The notes under the pieces were generated by a model. That model was not told the origin of the DNA, did not search any database, and worked only from the letters and a program-made list of their open reading frames with translations. The position numbers were made by a program, and so were the translations under genes. A stretch of DNA of 64,000 nt from Dyella_B jejuensis (GTDB taxonomy: Bacteria; Pseudomonadota; Gammaproteobacteria; Xanthomonadales; Rhodanobacteraceae), in contig NZ_JADIKJ010000012.1 in the NCBI RefSeq assembly GCF_044904675.1, positions 124,001 through 188,000 of the forward strand, given 5' to 3'. Position 1 is the first letter of the stretch. The number at the start of each line of letters is the position of its first letter. Positions 25,733-34,895 of the stretch are shown in pieces.

Positions 25733-27106
25733 TTACTGAATGATCACGTAGTTGAGCCCGTCATCGGTTGCCACCAGCAGTACCAGTTGCCGTGGCCGTG
25801 CCGTGGCCACGGCCTGCAAATCACGCAGGCTGGTGATGCGCCGATTGCCGATGCCCGCGATGACATCGCCGGCGGAAAGCCCGGCCTGCGCGGCGCGACT
25901 GTTTGGATTCACGCTGGCCACCGTGATGCCCGCCAGGCCTTGGCTGGCCTGCTGGTCGGAAAGCTCGCTAAACGTCACGCCCGCCAGTCGCGGATCGAGC
26001 TTGCCGCCGTCGAGGATGGCCAGCTTCTGCGGCGCGAGCTGCGCGGTGATCTGCCGGGTGTTGCCATGGCGCAGCACGCTCAGCGTCACCGTGCTGTTCG
26101 CTGGCAGCAGGCCCTGCGCATTGTTGAGCTGGTCGGCATTCTGCAATGGCGCGCCATTGATCGCGGTCAATACGTCGCCAACCTGCAGGCCGGCCCGATC
26201 GGCCGCCGAACCCGGCAGCACGCGCGTCACCACGGCGCCATTGCTGTCCTTCAATCCCAGCAGCGTGGCAATGTCCGGCGTGATGTCCTGCGTCTGCACG
26301 CCCAGGCTGCCGCGGCTCACCTTGCCATGCGCGATCAACTGCTGCATGACCTCGCTGGCGATCCGCGTGGGAATGGCAAAGCCGATGCCCACGTTGCCAC
26401 CCGACGGCGACAGGATCATCGTATTGATGCCCACCAGCTCGCCGCGCAGGTTCACCAGTGCGCCGCCCGAATTGCCCGGATTGATCGACGCATCGGTCTG
26501 GATGAAATTCTGGAAGCTCGATCCGCCCAGGCCCGACCGGCCCAGCGCCGAAATGATGCCGGAGGTCACCGTCTGCCCCAGGCCGAACGGATCGCCTACC
26601 GCGACCACGAAATCGCCCACGCGCAACGTGGAAGAGTCCGCGATCGGCAAGGCTTGCAGATGATCGGCATGGATCTGCACCACGGCCACGTCGGTCGCCG
26701 GATCGGTACCCACCAGCGTGCCTTTGACATTGCGCCCGTCCTGCAAGGTAACCGTGATGTCGTCGGCGCCGCCCACCACATGGTTATTGGTGAGGATGTA
26801 ACCCTTGGCCGCATCCACGATCACGCCCGAGCCCAGGCTCTGCTCCACCTGTTCGCGCGGTGAACCGTTGAGCCCGAAGAATTGCCGGAACACCGGGTCG
26901 TCGAAGAACGGATTGCTCACCCGCACGCGCGTCTTGGTGGAGATGTTCACCACCGCCGGCGTCACCTTCTGCAACATCGGCGCCAGCGACGGCAGCGGTT
27001 GGCCGTCGACGATCGGCGGCAGCGCGGCGTGCGCGCACAACGGCAACGCGGCGATCGTTGCGATGGCGAACAACGAACAAAAACTGCGGAGGAAACGGCG
27101 ATGCAT
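25733..27106 (-). CDS. degQ: Periplasmic serine endoprotease DegQ/Do type
   Basis: A 457-residue HtrA protease for envelope quality control. A signal peptide ends at AHA. The trypsin-like domain has the triad His109 (TNNHVVGG), Asp139 (DPATDVAVVQI) and Ser213 (NPGNSGGALV). Two PDZ domains follow (SRGSLGVQTQD... and a second starting LAGVTFSELSDQQ). The start MHRRFLRSF has AGGAG seven bases upstream; the longer frame lacks one. Divergent from the ribonucleotide reductase. Confidence 0.95.
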   Translation of the reverse strand: MHRRFLRSFCSLFAIATIAALPLCAHAALPPIVDGQPLPSLAPMLQKVTPAVVNISTKTRVRVSNPFFDDPVFRQFFGLNGSPREQVEQSLGSGVIVDAAKGYILTNNHVVGGADDITVTLQDGRNVKGTLVGTDPATDVAVVQIHADHLQALPIADSSTLRVGDFVVAVGDPFGLGQTVTSGIISALGRSGLGGSSFQNFIQTDASINPGNSGGALVNLRGELVGINTMILSPSGGNVGIGFAIPTRIASEVMQQLIAHGKVSRGSLGVQTQDITPDIATLLGLKDSNGAVVTRVLPGSAADRAGLQVGDVLTAINGAPLQNADQLNNAQGLLPANSTVTLSVLRHGNTRQITAQLAPQKLAILDGGKLDPRLAGVTFSELSDQQASQGLAGITVASVNPNSRAAQAGLSAGDVIAGIGNRRITSLRDLQAVATARPRQLVLLVATDDGLNYVIIQ

Positions 27107-27485
27107 GAAGTCTCCTGATCGGCGATGAAAAGTCCGGCTTGTTCGACTCGATACCGTATCGGCGGTTCCCTGCGCCGCATGCCGGACATGAGACAACGCG
27201 GCTTGATCTGGGACGCAGTTAGCACTTTACATCCACCGGTTGCGGGGGTAACGTTCGACTTCGTCGCAACCACAACATCTTGTGTGCAGGCGCCAGCGCA
27301 TTACCCAAATAGTGGTGCCTGGGTGAATAACGTCAGGAGGGGCTGCCGCTGTTCGCGAAATACCGCCAGGCCTGGCTCACGCGCGGGGCGTGACCGGGTT
27401 GATCGGGCCGTTTCCAGTCCGCTGACGTTGCATCTATAGAAAAGCCAACGGGGCCGCGAGGCCATACCGGGAGGTCAGGAAACCG
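27107..27485. other. Divergent control region between degQ and nrdJa
   Basis: About 380 bases with no gene. It holds a candidate NrdR box pair at 27270-27317 and a possible promoter with TATAGA at 27435 and TTTCCA 18 bases upstream, some 45 bases before nrdJa. Confidence 0.6.
27270..27317 (+). promoter_or_regulatory. Candidate NrdR box pair
   Basis: Box 1, CCACAACATCTTGTGT at 27270-27285, fits the NrdR consensus acaCwAtATaTwGtgt at 12 of 16 positions, including all core C/G and A/T positions. Box 2 at 27302-27317 (TACCCAAATAGTGGTG) is a weaker match. Their centres are 32 bases apart, the usual three-turn spacing. NrdR represses reductase genes according to the adenine nucleotide level, and the next gene is a reductase. 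Confidence 0.6.
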
Positions 27486-29633
27486 ATGAGCACCTTGCGT
27501 GCAACAAACTCTGGTCGCGACGCCGCCACCATTCCGCTGCAGCCTGCATCGCAGGATATCTGGGACAAGAAATATCGCCTGCGCAGCAAGACCGGCGAGC
27601 CGGTCGACGCCACTATCGACGACACCTGGCAGCGCGTGGCGCGGGCCCTGTCCGAAGTGGAAACCACGCCGGAGCTGCGCGAGCACTGGTTCGAGCGCTT
27701 CCTGTGGGCGCTACGCCGCGGCGCGATTCCCGCCGGCCGCATTACTTCCAACGCCGGTGCGCTGGAACACAAGCCCGCCACTTCCACCATCAACTGCACC
27801 GTGTCCGGCACGATCCGCGATTCGATGGACGATATCCTCGAAAAGGTGCACGAAGCCGGGCTCACCCTGAAGGCAGGCTGCGGCATCGGCTATGAGTTCA
27901 GCACGCTGCGCCCGCGCGGCGCTTATGTGTCGGGCGCGGGCGCCTACACCAGCGGCCCGCTGTCGTTCATGGATATCTACGACAAGATGTGCTTCACCGT
28001 TTCTTCGGCCGGTGGTCGTCGCGGTGCGCAGATGGGCACGTTCGACGTCAGCCATCCGGACGTCAAGGAATTCATCCGCGCCAAGCGCGAGAACGGCCGG
28101 CTGCGCCAGTTCAACCTGTCGTTGCTGATCACCGACGGCTTCATGCAGGCGGTCGAGCACGACCAGGACTGGCCGCTGGTGTTTCCGGTGCACGTCAAGG
28201 AAAAGGGCGATATCGACCTCGACGACCCGGCCAAGGTCGTGTGGCACGAATGGCCCACCCACGAAAACTACGTCGAGCGCGAAGACGGCCTGGTCGCCTG
28301 CAAGATCTACGGCCACATCCGTGCGCGCCATCTGTGGGACATGATCATGGTCTCGACGTATGACTACGCCGAGCCCGGGTTCATCCTCATCGACAAAGTC
28401 AACGAGATGAACAACAACTGGTGGTGCGAGCAGATCCGCGCTACCAATCCATGCGGCGAGCAACCCTTGCCGCCTTACGGCTCCTGCCTGCTCGGCTCGA
28501 TCAACCTCACGACCTTCGTGCGCGATCCATTCGGCCCGAAGGCCCGCTTCGACTGGGACGAATATCGCGAGGTGGTGAAGATCTTCACCCGCATGCTGGA
28601 CAACGTGGTGGAGATCAACGGCCTGCCGCTGGCACAGCAGCGCGAGGAGATTCTCTCCAAGCGTCGCCATGGCATGGGCTTCCTCGGCCTGGGCAGCACC
28701 CTCACCATGCTCAAGATGCGCTACGGCGGCGATGAAGCGGTGGCGTTCACCGAAGAGGTATCGCGAGAAATGGCCGTGGCCGGCTGGGAAGTGGCACTGG
28801 ACCTGGCCAAGGAAAAAGGCCCCGCGCCGGTGCTCGCCAGGAACTACACCGTCACCGGCGAGATGCTGCGCAAGCGTCCGGAAATGGCCGCCGACGGCTA
28901 TCAGGTGGGCGACCTGATTCCCGGCCGCGTGCTGCATGCCCGCTACAGCCGCTACATGCAGCGGATCGCCACGGTGGCGCCGAACCTGGTGAAGGAGCTG
29001 GCCGAGGTCGGCGCGCGCTTCACCCATCACAGCTCGATCGCACCCACCGGCACCATCTCGCTGTCGCTGGCCAACAACGCCAGCAACGGCATCGAGCCGA
29101 GTTTCGCCCACCACTACTCGCGCAACGTGATCCGCGAGGGCCGCAAGTCCAAGGAAAAGGTCGAGGTGTACAGCTACGAGTTGCTTGCCTACCGCGCGCT
29201 CATCAATGCGGGGGCCATGCCGTTCGGTGACGATCCCCAAACCAGGCTGCCCGATTATTTCGTCGCCGCCGATGACATTTCACCCAAGGAACACGTGGAT
29301 ATCCAGGCTGCCTCGCAATTGTGGGTGGATTCGTCCATCTCCAAGACCGCCAACGTACCCACCGACTACCCGTACGAAGAGTTCAAGGACATCTACTTCT
29401 ACGCCTACAAACAGGGTCTCAAGGGATGCACCACGTTCCGTTTCAACCCCGCCGCATTCCAGGGGGTGCTGGTGAAAGAATCTGACCTGGAGAGCACCCT
29501 CTACCGCTTCGAATTAGAGGACGGTAGTGTTGTGGAGCTCAAAGGCAATGAAGAAGTCGAGTACGACGGAGAGCTGCATACCGCTGCCAATCTGTTCGAT
29601 GCTTTGAAGGAAGGCTATTACGGAAAATTTTAG
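27486..29633 (+). CDS. nrdJa: Class II (B12-dependent) ribonucleotide reductase, catalytic part
   Basis: A 715-residue catalytic subunit that makes deoxyribonucleotides using adenosylcobalamin. The 10-stranded barrel is recognised by Cys104 (TINCTVSG), GCGIGYEFSTLRPRGAYVSG, SAGGRRGAQMGTFDVSHPD and the active-site N-x-C-x-E motif NPCGEQPLPPYGSC (Cys323, Glu325). SIAPTGTISL near the C-terminus binds substrate phosphate. It ends after DALKEGYYGKF with no C-terminal cysteine pair, which is needed to accept electrons; that part is encoded separately as nrdJb. The same split into NrdJa/NrdJb is known in Pseudomonas. Confidence 0.92.
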   Translation: MSTLRATNSGRDAATIPLQPASQDIWDKKYRLRSKTGEPVDATIDDTWQRVARALSEVETTPELREHWFERFLWALRRGAIPAGRITSNAGALEHKPATSTINCTVSGTIRDSMDDILEKVHEAGLTLKAGCGIGYEFSTLRPRGAYVSGAGAYTSGPLSFMDIYDKMCFTVSSAGGRRGAQMGTFDVSHPDVKEFIRAKRENGRLRQFNLSLLITDGFMQAVEHDQDWPLVFPVHVKEKGDIDLDDPAKVVWHEWPTHENYVEREDGLVACKIYGHIRARHLWDMIMVSTYDYAEPGFILIDKVNEMNNNWWCEQIRATNPCGEQPLPPYGSCLLGSINLTTFVRDPFGPKARFDWDEYREVVKIFTRMLDNVVEINGLPLAQQREEILSKRRHGMGFLGLGSTLTMLKMRYGGDEAVAFTEEVSREMAVAGWEVALDLAKEKGPAPVLARNYTVTGEMLRKRPEMAADGYQVGDLIPGRVLHARYSRYMQRIATVAPNLVKELAEVGARFTHHSSIAPTGTISLSLANNASNGIEPSFAHHYSRNVIREGRKSKEKVEVYSYELLAYRALINAGAMPFGDDPQTRLPDYFVAADDISPKEHVDIQAASQLWVDSSISKTANVPTDYPYEEFKDIYFYAYKQGLKGCTTFRFNPAAFQGVLVKESDLESTLYRFELEDGSVVELKGNEEVEYDGELHTAANLFDALKEGYYGKF

Positions 29634-29728
29634 TGGTGGCATGTAACGCGAATTCGCGCTACGTTTTTGCTCACACCGTAATAGACTGGTCAAAGTTCCA
29701 TAACAAACGTCCGGAGGGGAATACCCGC

Positions 29729-30232
29729 ATGTCCATCGATCCCGATTTCGAAGTGCAAGACGATCTGATCACGCCGGCTGCGCCGGCATCCGAGGAGTCC
29801 GCCCCGGCTGCGCCGAAGAAGGCTCCTCGCAAGCGCGCCGCGAAGAAAGCCGCTGCCAAGAAAGCAGCTCCCGCCAAGAAGAGCACTGCCAAGAAGGCCG
29901 TGAAGAAGGCCGCTACCAAGAAGGCCGCCGCCAAGAAGGGCGTCGCCAAGAAAGCCGCGGCGAAGAAGGCCACCAAGAAAGCGGTCAAGAAGGCTGCCAG
30001 GAAGGGCGCCGCGAAGAAAGCCGGCAGGAAGGCCGTCAACAAGACGGCCCGCAAGGCTGCAAAGAAGGTCAGCAGCAAAAAGACGGCCCGCAAGGCCGCA
30101 GGCAAGAAGACGGCCCGCAAAGCCGCCAGCAAGAAAACCGCCGGCAAGGCGGTAAAGAGGTCCACTGCCAGCAAGAAGGCAGGCCGTAAGGCGACCAAGC
30201 GCGTCGCCAAGAAAGCCGCCCGCAAGAAGTAA
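29729..30232 (+). CDS. Histone H1-like Lys/Ala-rich DNA-binding protein
   Basis: A 167-residue protein. Residues 1-28 are acidic (MSIDPDFEVQDDLITPA...), and the rest is almost only Lys, Ala, Arg, Thr and Ser in KKAA/KKTARKAA repeats, like eukaryotic H1 tails and Pseudomonas AlgP. It should bind DNA without sequence preference and compact or buffer chromatin. A strong GGAGGGG ribosome site precedes the ATG; the longer open frame is leader. It sits between the two reductase halves and is followed at once by a terminator. Confidence 0.88.
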   Translation: MSIDPDFEVQDDLITPAAPASEESAPAAPKKAPRKRAAKKAAAKKAAPAKKSTAKKAVKKAATKKAAAKKGVAKKAAAKKATKKAVKKAARKGAAKKAGRKAVNKTARKAAKKVSSKKTARKAAGKKTARKAASKKTAGKAVKRSTASKKAGRKATKRVAKKAARKK

Positions 30233-30241
30233 GCAACACGC

Positions 30242-30280
30242 ATCCGGCCCGGCGAGCTGCCGGGCCGGATTTTTATTTTT
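30242..30280 (+). terminator. Strong rho-independent terminator after the histone-like gene
   Basis: A perfect 12-bp stem (30242-30253 with 30259-30270) closes a GAGCT loop and is followed by TTTTATTTTT. nrdJb begins 135 bases later and so likely has its own promoter or depends on read-through. Confidence 0.92.
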
Positions 30281-30414
30281 CATTCTTTCCCCTGCGCAGA
30301 CAGGGCCGGGATGAAGGGCCCATCGGGCCATGAAACGCCACAGGCGCCTCAGCCAGTGCGACATGTCCACCAGGCAGCGACACCATCGCGCACCGCCACA
30401 TCAGGATCACGCAT

Positions 30415-31146
30415 ATGACGATCAGGATCGAAAAAAAGATCAAGGGCTACGAGGTCGTCAAACCCGAAGACAAGGCCACGCCCGCTTCCCAGCCAGCCGC
30501 CGAACCCAAGGACGTGCAGGTTGCCGAAGTCATCCAGATGCACGAAAGCCTGGAGCGCCCCGAGGCGCTGATCGGTTCCACCTTCAAGATCAAGTCGCCG
30601 CTGTTCGAGCACGCGCTGTACGTCACCATCAACGACATCGTGCTCAACGCCGGCACCAAGTACGAGCAGCGTCGTCCTTTCGAGATCTTCATCAACTCGA
30701 AGAACATGGATCACTTCCAGTGGATCGTGGCGCTCACCCGCATCCTCTCCGCCGTGTTCCGCAAGGGCGGCGACGTCACCTTCATCGCGGAAGAACTCAA
30801 GGCCGTGTTCGATCCCCGCGGCGGCTATTTCAAGGCCGGCGGCGTCTACATGCCGAGCATCGTGGCCGAGATCGGTGCGGTGATCGAGCAGCACATGAAG
30901 AACATCGGGCTTATCCACGATCCGGAAATGAGCGATAGCCAGCGTGCGCTCATCGCCGAAAAGCGCGCCGCCTATGAGCACGCCGCGCAAAAAAAAACTG
31001 AGTCAGGTCCCGCCGACGCCGACACCAACGACTCCGCCGGGTTTCCACCGGGAGCAACGCTGTGCGCCAAGTGCAACACCAAGGCGCTGGTACTGATGGA
31101 TGGCTGCCAGACGTGCCTCAATTGCGGATACAGCAAATGCGGTTGA
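30415..31146 (+). CDS. nrdJb: Ribonucleotide reductase C-terminal subunit (TSCPD domain, NrdJb)
   Basis: A 243-residue protein. Residues about 40-165 are a TSCPD domain (IGSTFKIKSPLFEHALYVT ... GGVYMPSIVAEIGAVIEQHM). A charged Ala-rich linker leads to a Cys-rich end, CAKCNTKALVLMDGCQTC followed by LNCGYSKCG, which matches the zinc/redox tail of class II reductases. It would reload the active-site disulfide of NrdJa. It is separated from nrdJa by the histone-like gene and a terminator. Confidence 0.85.
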   Translation: MTIRIEKKIKGYEVVKPEDKATPASQPAAEPKDVQVAEVIQMHESLERPEALIGSTFKIKSPLFEHALYVTINDIVLNAGTKYEQRRPFEIFINSKNMDHFQWIVALTRILSAVFRKGGDVTFIAEELKAVFDPRGGYFKAGGVYMPSIVAEIGAVIEQHMKNIGLIHDPEMSDSQRALIAEKRAAYEHAAQKKTESGPADADTNDSAGFPPGATLCAKCNTKALVLMDGCQTCLNCGYSKCG

Positions 31147-31819
31147 GGGTAAGAACTGCACTGCCAGCACCGGCGCAGGATTGATCCGCGCCGGGCGAGC
31201 CGCCGTTTACGCCGGCGTGCGACGACCGGGTCCGGTTGACGCAAGATTTCAGGGCTGAGGCGAGAACAGTCGCCGATATGGCCCTTCCGTCGTGTTGAGA
31301 GCTTCGTCTGTACGGAGCATTCGCTTGTCGCTGTTGACCGATCCGCAATAAGCCCTTTTGCGAAGAGATGGCCTTTGATGTTCCAGTCCAGATGAACTAT
31401 CGAAGAAGGTCGCCATACGTTCTGCGAGATCAAATCCGGGAAATGCTTCGGCGACGCCAAATCTTGTCGTCTCGCACCAGTTGCCAGGTGGCTGGAAAAT
31501 CACCTGGATCTTTACCTGCGGATATCACCCTGATCGATTGAAAGCGCCGCCACGTGATGGGGAATCATCAAGCGCTCCCCAGCGACTGCGGGAACTCGGT
31601 TTGTGATACGCATGTCACAACCAGCGCTCCATCCGAACACTCTTGAAGTTCCGCCTTGGCATCCACCGCAGGTAGTTGCGGCGGCCGGGTGCAGGCGAGG
31701 GTTGCAATGACTGCGACGGCTCTTTTATTGAATGGTTTTGAGGGTAGTCGCTCGCGTCAGCCTTTACTCGCAGCAATACGTTCGCCCGGTAGTTCCAGCA
31801 AACCAAGGAGCAGTTTGTC
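31147..31819. other. Long intergenic region after nrdJb
   Basis: About 670 bases with no credible gene; short leftward frames here look non-coding and match nothing I know. It holds a 20-base dyad TTGTGATACGCATGTCACAA at 31601-31620 (6-bp arms), which could be an operator for the permease genes. Confidence 0.5.
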
Positions 31820-33142
31820 GTGATTGCCTACTATCTGTCGCTCGGCCTACGTAGTCTACGCAAGGCACCTATATTAACGGCCTTGATGGTGATGTCGGTG
31901 GCCTTTGGCGTCGCGGCCTCCATGACGACGTATGCCGTATTCCGGGCCATGTCTGGTGATCCCATTCCATGGAAATCGTCCAAGCTGTTCTTCCCCCAAC
32001 TGGATGCCTGGGGACCCAGTTCGCGCCCATCCGGTCAAGCTGACGGGGAACTTCCGGATATCCTGACGTATACCGATGCGGTCGCCTTGATGCGCCGCCA
32101 CGGGGATATCCCGCAGTCCGCGCTGTATCCCATTGCGCCAACGGTTTATCCCGACGATCCGACGAAGAAGTCCCGTTCGGTGTCAGGACACGCGGTATAT
32201 GCCGACTTCTTCAAGATGGTGGATGCCCCGTTTCTTTACGGGCATGCCTGGTCGGTCGAGGACGACCAGGGCCACGCCCTGCTTGCGGTCATCAGCAGCG
32301 ACCTGAATCAGCGGGTATTCGGGGGTGCCAACAGTATTGGCAAGGATCTTCGCTTGAACGGCCGCACCTATCGGGTCGTCGGCGTGCTCGATGACTGGCG
32401 CCCGCAACCCAAGTTCTACGACCTCGCCAACAGCAATGCCTTCGGTGCGCCAGACGACATATTCGTACCGTTCACCGCGGCCATCGATCAGCAGATGGAT
32501 ACCAATGGCAATTTCGGCTGCGGCGTCTCGCTGCCCGCACCTGGATTCGCCGGCACGCTCAGCTCCAGCTGCACCTGGATCGCCTACATGGTAGAGCTCG
32601 ATGGGGCTTCCCAAGTCCTGGCGTATCGTCAATTTCTGGAGGGCTACCTGCGTGACCAGCAACTCGCCGGCCGCTTTGGATGGGCCCCGAACTATCGCCT
32701 GCGCAACTTGCCCGCATGGATGGATCTGGAGCAGGTCGTGCCGCCTGAGACAAAGATGTCGGTGGTGGTGGCTTCGTGTTTCCTGATCGTTTGCATGGTC
32801 AATGCGATTGGCCTGTTGCTGGCGAAGTTCTTGCGTCGCTCCAACGAAATAGGCGTGCGACGCGCGCTGGGAGCGACGCGCGGGGCCATCGCCTTGCAGT
32901 TCGGCGTCGAGGCGGCAGCCGTGGGCGTGGCGGGCGGCGTGCTCGGCTTGTTGTTCACGTGGGCAGGCGTCGCGTGGATGCATCGCGTGCTGCCGAGCGA
33001 AGTGGCCGTGCTGACCCGGATCGATGCCTCATTGCTGGCCGAAACGCTTTTGCTTGCCATCGTGTCGGCCATTCTCGCCGGTATGTATCCCATTTCGCGC
33101 GCAAGCCGGGTTCGGCCTGCCATGCAGCTGAAGATCGATTGA
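31820..33142 (+). CDS. MacB/FtsX-type ABC transporter permease 1
   Basis: A 440-residue membrane protein with the MacB layout: one N-terminal membrane segment (LTALMVMSVAFGVAASM), a large periplasmic MacB_PCD-like domain (about 45-290) and three C-terminal segments forming an FtsX domain (SNEIGVRRALGATRGAI, then a last GMYPISRASRVRPAMQLKID). The GTG start has AAGGAG nine bases upstream. Such permeases move substrates or signals across the periplasm with an ATPase and often an adaptor; neither gene is nearby. Confidence 0.85.
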   Translation: MIAYYLSLGLRSLRKAPILTALMVMSVAFGVAASMTTYAVFRAMSGDPIPWKSSKLFFPQLDAWGPSSRPSGQADGELPDILTYTDAVALMRRHGDIPQSALYPIAPTVYPDDPTKKSRSVSGHAVYADFFKMVDAPFLYGHAWSVEDDQGHALLAVISSDLNQRVFGGANSIGKDLRLNGRTYRVVGVLDDWRPQPKFYDLANSNAFGAPDDIFVPFTAAIDQQMDTNGNFGCGVSLPAPGFAGTLSSSCTWIAYMVELDGASQVLAYRQFLEGYLRDQQLAGRFGWAPNYRLRNLPAWMDLEQVVPPETKMSVVVASCFLIVCMVNAIGLLLAKFLRRSNEIGVRRALGATRGAIALQFGVEAAAVGVAGGVLGLLFTWAGVAWMHRVLPSEVAVLTRIDASLLAETLLLAIVSAILAGMYPISRASRVRPAMQLKID

Positions 33143-33152
33143 GGAGAGCGCC

Positions 33153-34412
33153 ATGAACGTCCATCCCGTCATCGCAGCCTTGCGCAAGCACAAGACCGGA
33201 ACGGTGCTGATCGCGCTGCAAATCGCGCTCACGCTCGCCATCGTCTGCAACGCATTTTTCGTGGTCGGCGAGCGGCTTGAAAAGGTTCATCGTGTCACTG
33301 GGATAGACGAACGGGACATCCTGTTCGTATCCACATCCCATGCCGGCCTCAGCACCAGCACGGACAGCGACAAGGCGCGGATCGACGCCGACGTGCAAAG
33401 CGATCTGCAGGCGCTGCGCAAGCTCCCTGACGTGGCAGATGCGTATGAAACGGAAACGCTTTCCCTTTCCAACAACAATTGGGGACTCGGGCTGAAGAAA
33501 ACAGCGGATGCTCGCGGCGGCGTACCTGGCAACATTGTCTTCTCGGACGAGCACGCGATCCCGACGCTGGGCGTAAAACTGATTGCAGGGCGCAATTTCA
33601 ATTCCGACGAAGTCACGCCGCACACGCTGCTGGGCGTGGTCGAGCCGCCCGCCGTCATCCTCACCAAGCACATGGCTGACGAACTGTTCCGGGCCGGCGA
33701 CGCTCTTGGCAAGCAGGTTTATATGGTGGGCGGCGCCACCAAGCCGAGCACCATCATCGGCATTGTCGACAAAATGGAAAGTGCGTCCAGCCAAACCAAT
33801 TCCGATTCCATCGCCTGGAACTGCATTTTGCTACCGTTCCACATGACCGAGTCGCAACGCTTCTACGTGGTCCGCGCCAAACCGGGTCGCCTGGAAGCCG
33901 CCGCCAAGAGCGTTCCTGCTGCACTCTATGCGCAGGATCCGCTGCGCGTGATTCCGGATGGACCGGGCGAGAACGCAGGCGTGCGAACCTTCGCGCAGAT
34001 CCGCGAGCAGGCCTACAAGGGCGATGTCGCCCTGGCACAACTGATGATCGCCATAAGTATGATTCTGCTCGCCGTGACGGCGGCCGGCATCGTAGGACTG
34101 ACCAGCTTCTGGGTCGGCCAGCGCCACAGGCAGATCGGCGTGCGGCGTGCGCTGGGGGCCACCAGGCACGACATTCTCCAATACTTCCTGGTTGAGAACG
34201 CGCTGATCAGCATAGGCGGCGTCGTCCTGGGCGCCGCTCTCGCGATCGGCTTCAATCTGTGGATGGTCACGGAGTTCGAGATGCATCGCCTCCCCGTGAC
34301 TTATGTGCTGTGCGGCGTTGTACTGCTTCTCCTTCTGGGTCAGACGGCCGTCCTCGGACCTGCGATCAGGGCGTCGAGCGTCGCTCCCATCGAGGCCACG
34401 CGATCCGCGTAG
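33153..34412 (+). CDS. MacB/FtsX-type ABC transporter permease 2
   Basis: A 419-residue partner of the preceding permease, starting ten bases after it. Same layout: an N-terminal membrane segment (TVLIALQIALTLAIVCNAFF), a periplasmic domain, and C-terminal FtsX segments with HRQIGVRRALGATRHDILQYF. The pair probably forms a heterodimer. The class (lipoprotein release, peptide or drug export) cannot be told. Confidence 0.85.
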   Translation: MNVHPVIAALRKHKTGTVLIALQIALTLAIVCNAFFVVGERLEKVHRVTGIDERDILFVSTSHAGLSTSTDSDKARIDADVQSDLQALRKLPDVADAYETETLSLSNNNWGLGLKKTADARGGVPGNIVFSDEHAIPTLGVKLIAGRNFNSDEVTPHTLLGVVEPPAVILTKHMADELFRAGDALGKQVYMVGGATKPSTIIGIVDKMESASSQTNSDSIAWNCILLPFHMTESQRFYVVRAKPGRLEAAAKSVPAALYAQDPLRVIPDGPGENAGVRTFAQIREQAYKGDVALAQLMIAISMILLAVTAAGIVGLTSFWVGQRHRQIGVRRALGATRHDILQYFLVENALISIGGVVLGAALAIGFNLWMVTEFEMHRLPVTYVLCGVVLLLLLGQTAVLGPAIRASSVAPIEATRSA

Positions 34413-34895
34413 CCGACAGCGAATGCCATGTAATCGTTCGCTTATAGATTCCGGATGTGTGACCAGCTTGGGTTATGGAGTACGAGGCCGCTTTCGACCG
34501 AGGCAGTGTAAAAACGCAAAACTTCGAGCCATACGCAATCCTGTTTCGTTGTCCTCTGTGTCAGAAGCAGTTCACGGGACGCCAATGACTCAGGCCATGA
34601 TGGCGACGCAATGCGCAGGTAACGCCGGCTCGCTGATCGAACAGCGCATTGAACAATCCGCGACCGACCCGACAGCCATCACGGTCTTCGGCGCATACAC
34701 TGGCGTTGGCGCGCGCCGCTGTTGCCTGACAAGCGCATGGCGTGCGCGGGAGGCGTTTTGGCCGCGTTGAAATGCTGGATGGTGCGATGCGCGCCTCCAT
34801 GCACGCGCGCTTGCCATCCTGGCTGCCACTGTTGGCCTTGCCGGATACCCCGGTATCATCGCGATACGATAAGGGGTTCATCAGGAGAACGATCT
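34413..34895. other. Intergenic region before the KaiC-like gene
   Basis: About 480 bases without a supported gene; overlapping short frames show no family signal. The last 65 bases hold a possible promoter, TTGGCC at 34832 and TATCAT at 34854. A perfect palindrome GATACCCCGGTATC (34844-34857) overlaps it and could be an operator. Confidence 0.4.

Noticed and set aside
27486..31146. Frameshifted single reductase gene
   Set aside because: The halves are separated by an intact gene and a terminator, and the split matches the known NrdJa/NrdJb form.
31601..31620. CRP/Clp binding site
   Set aside because: The TGTGA and TCACA arms are eight bases apart rather than six, so it does not fit the consensus; kept only as a dyad.
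34303..34770. Rightward frame between the permease and KaiC-like genes
   Set aside because: It overlaps the permease end, has no ribosome site and no family signal.
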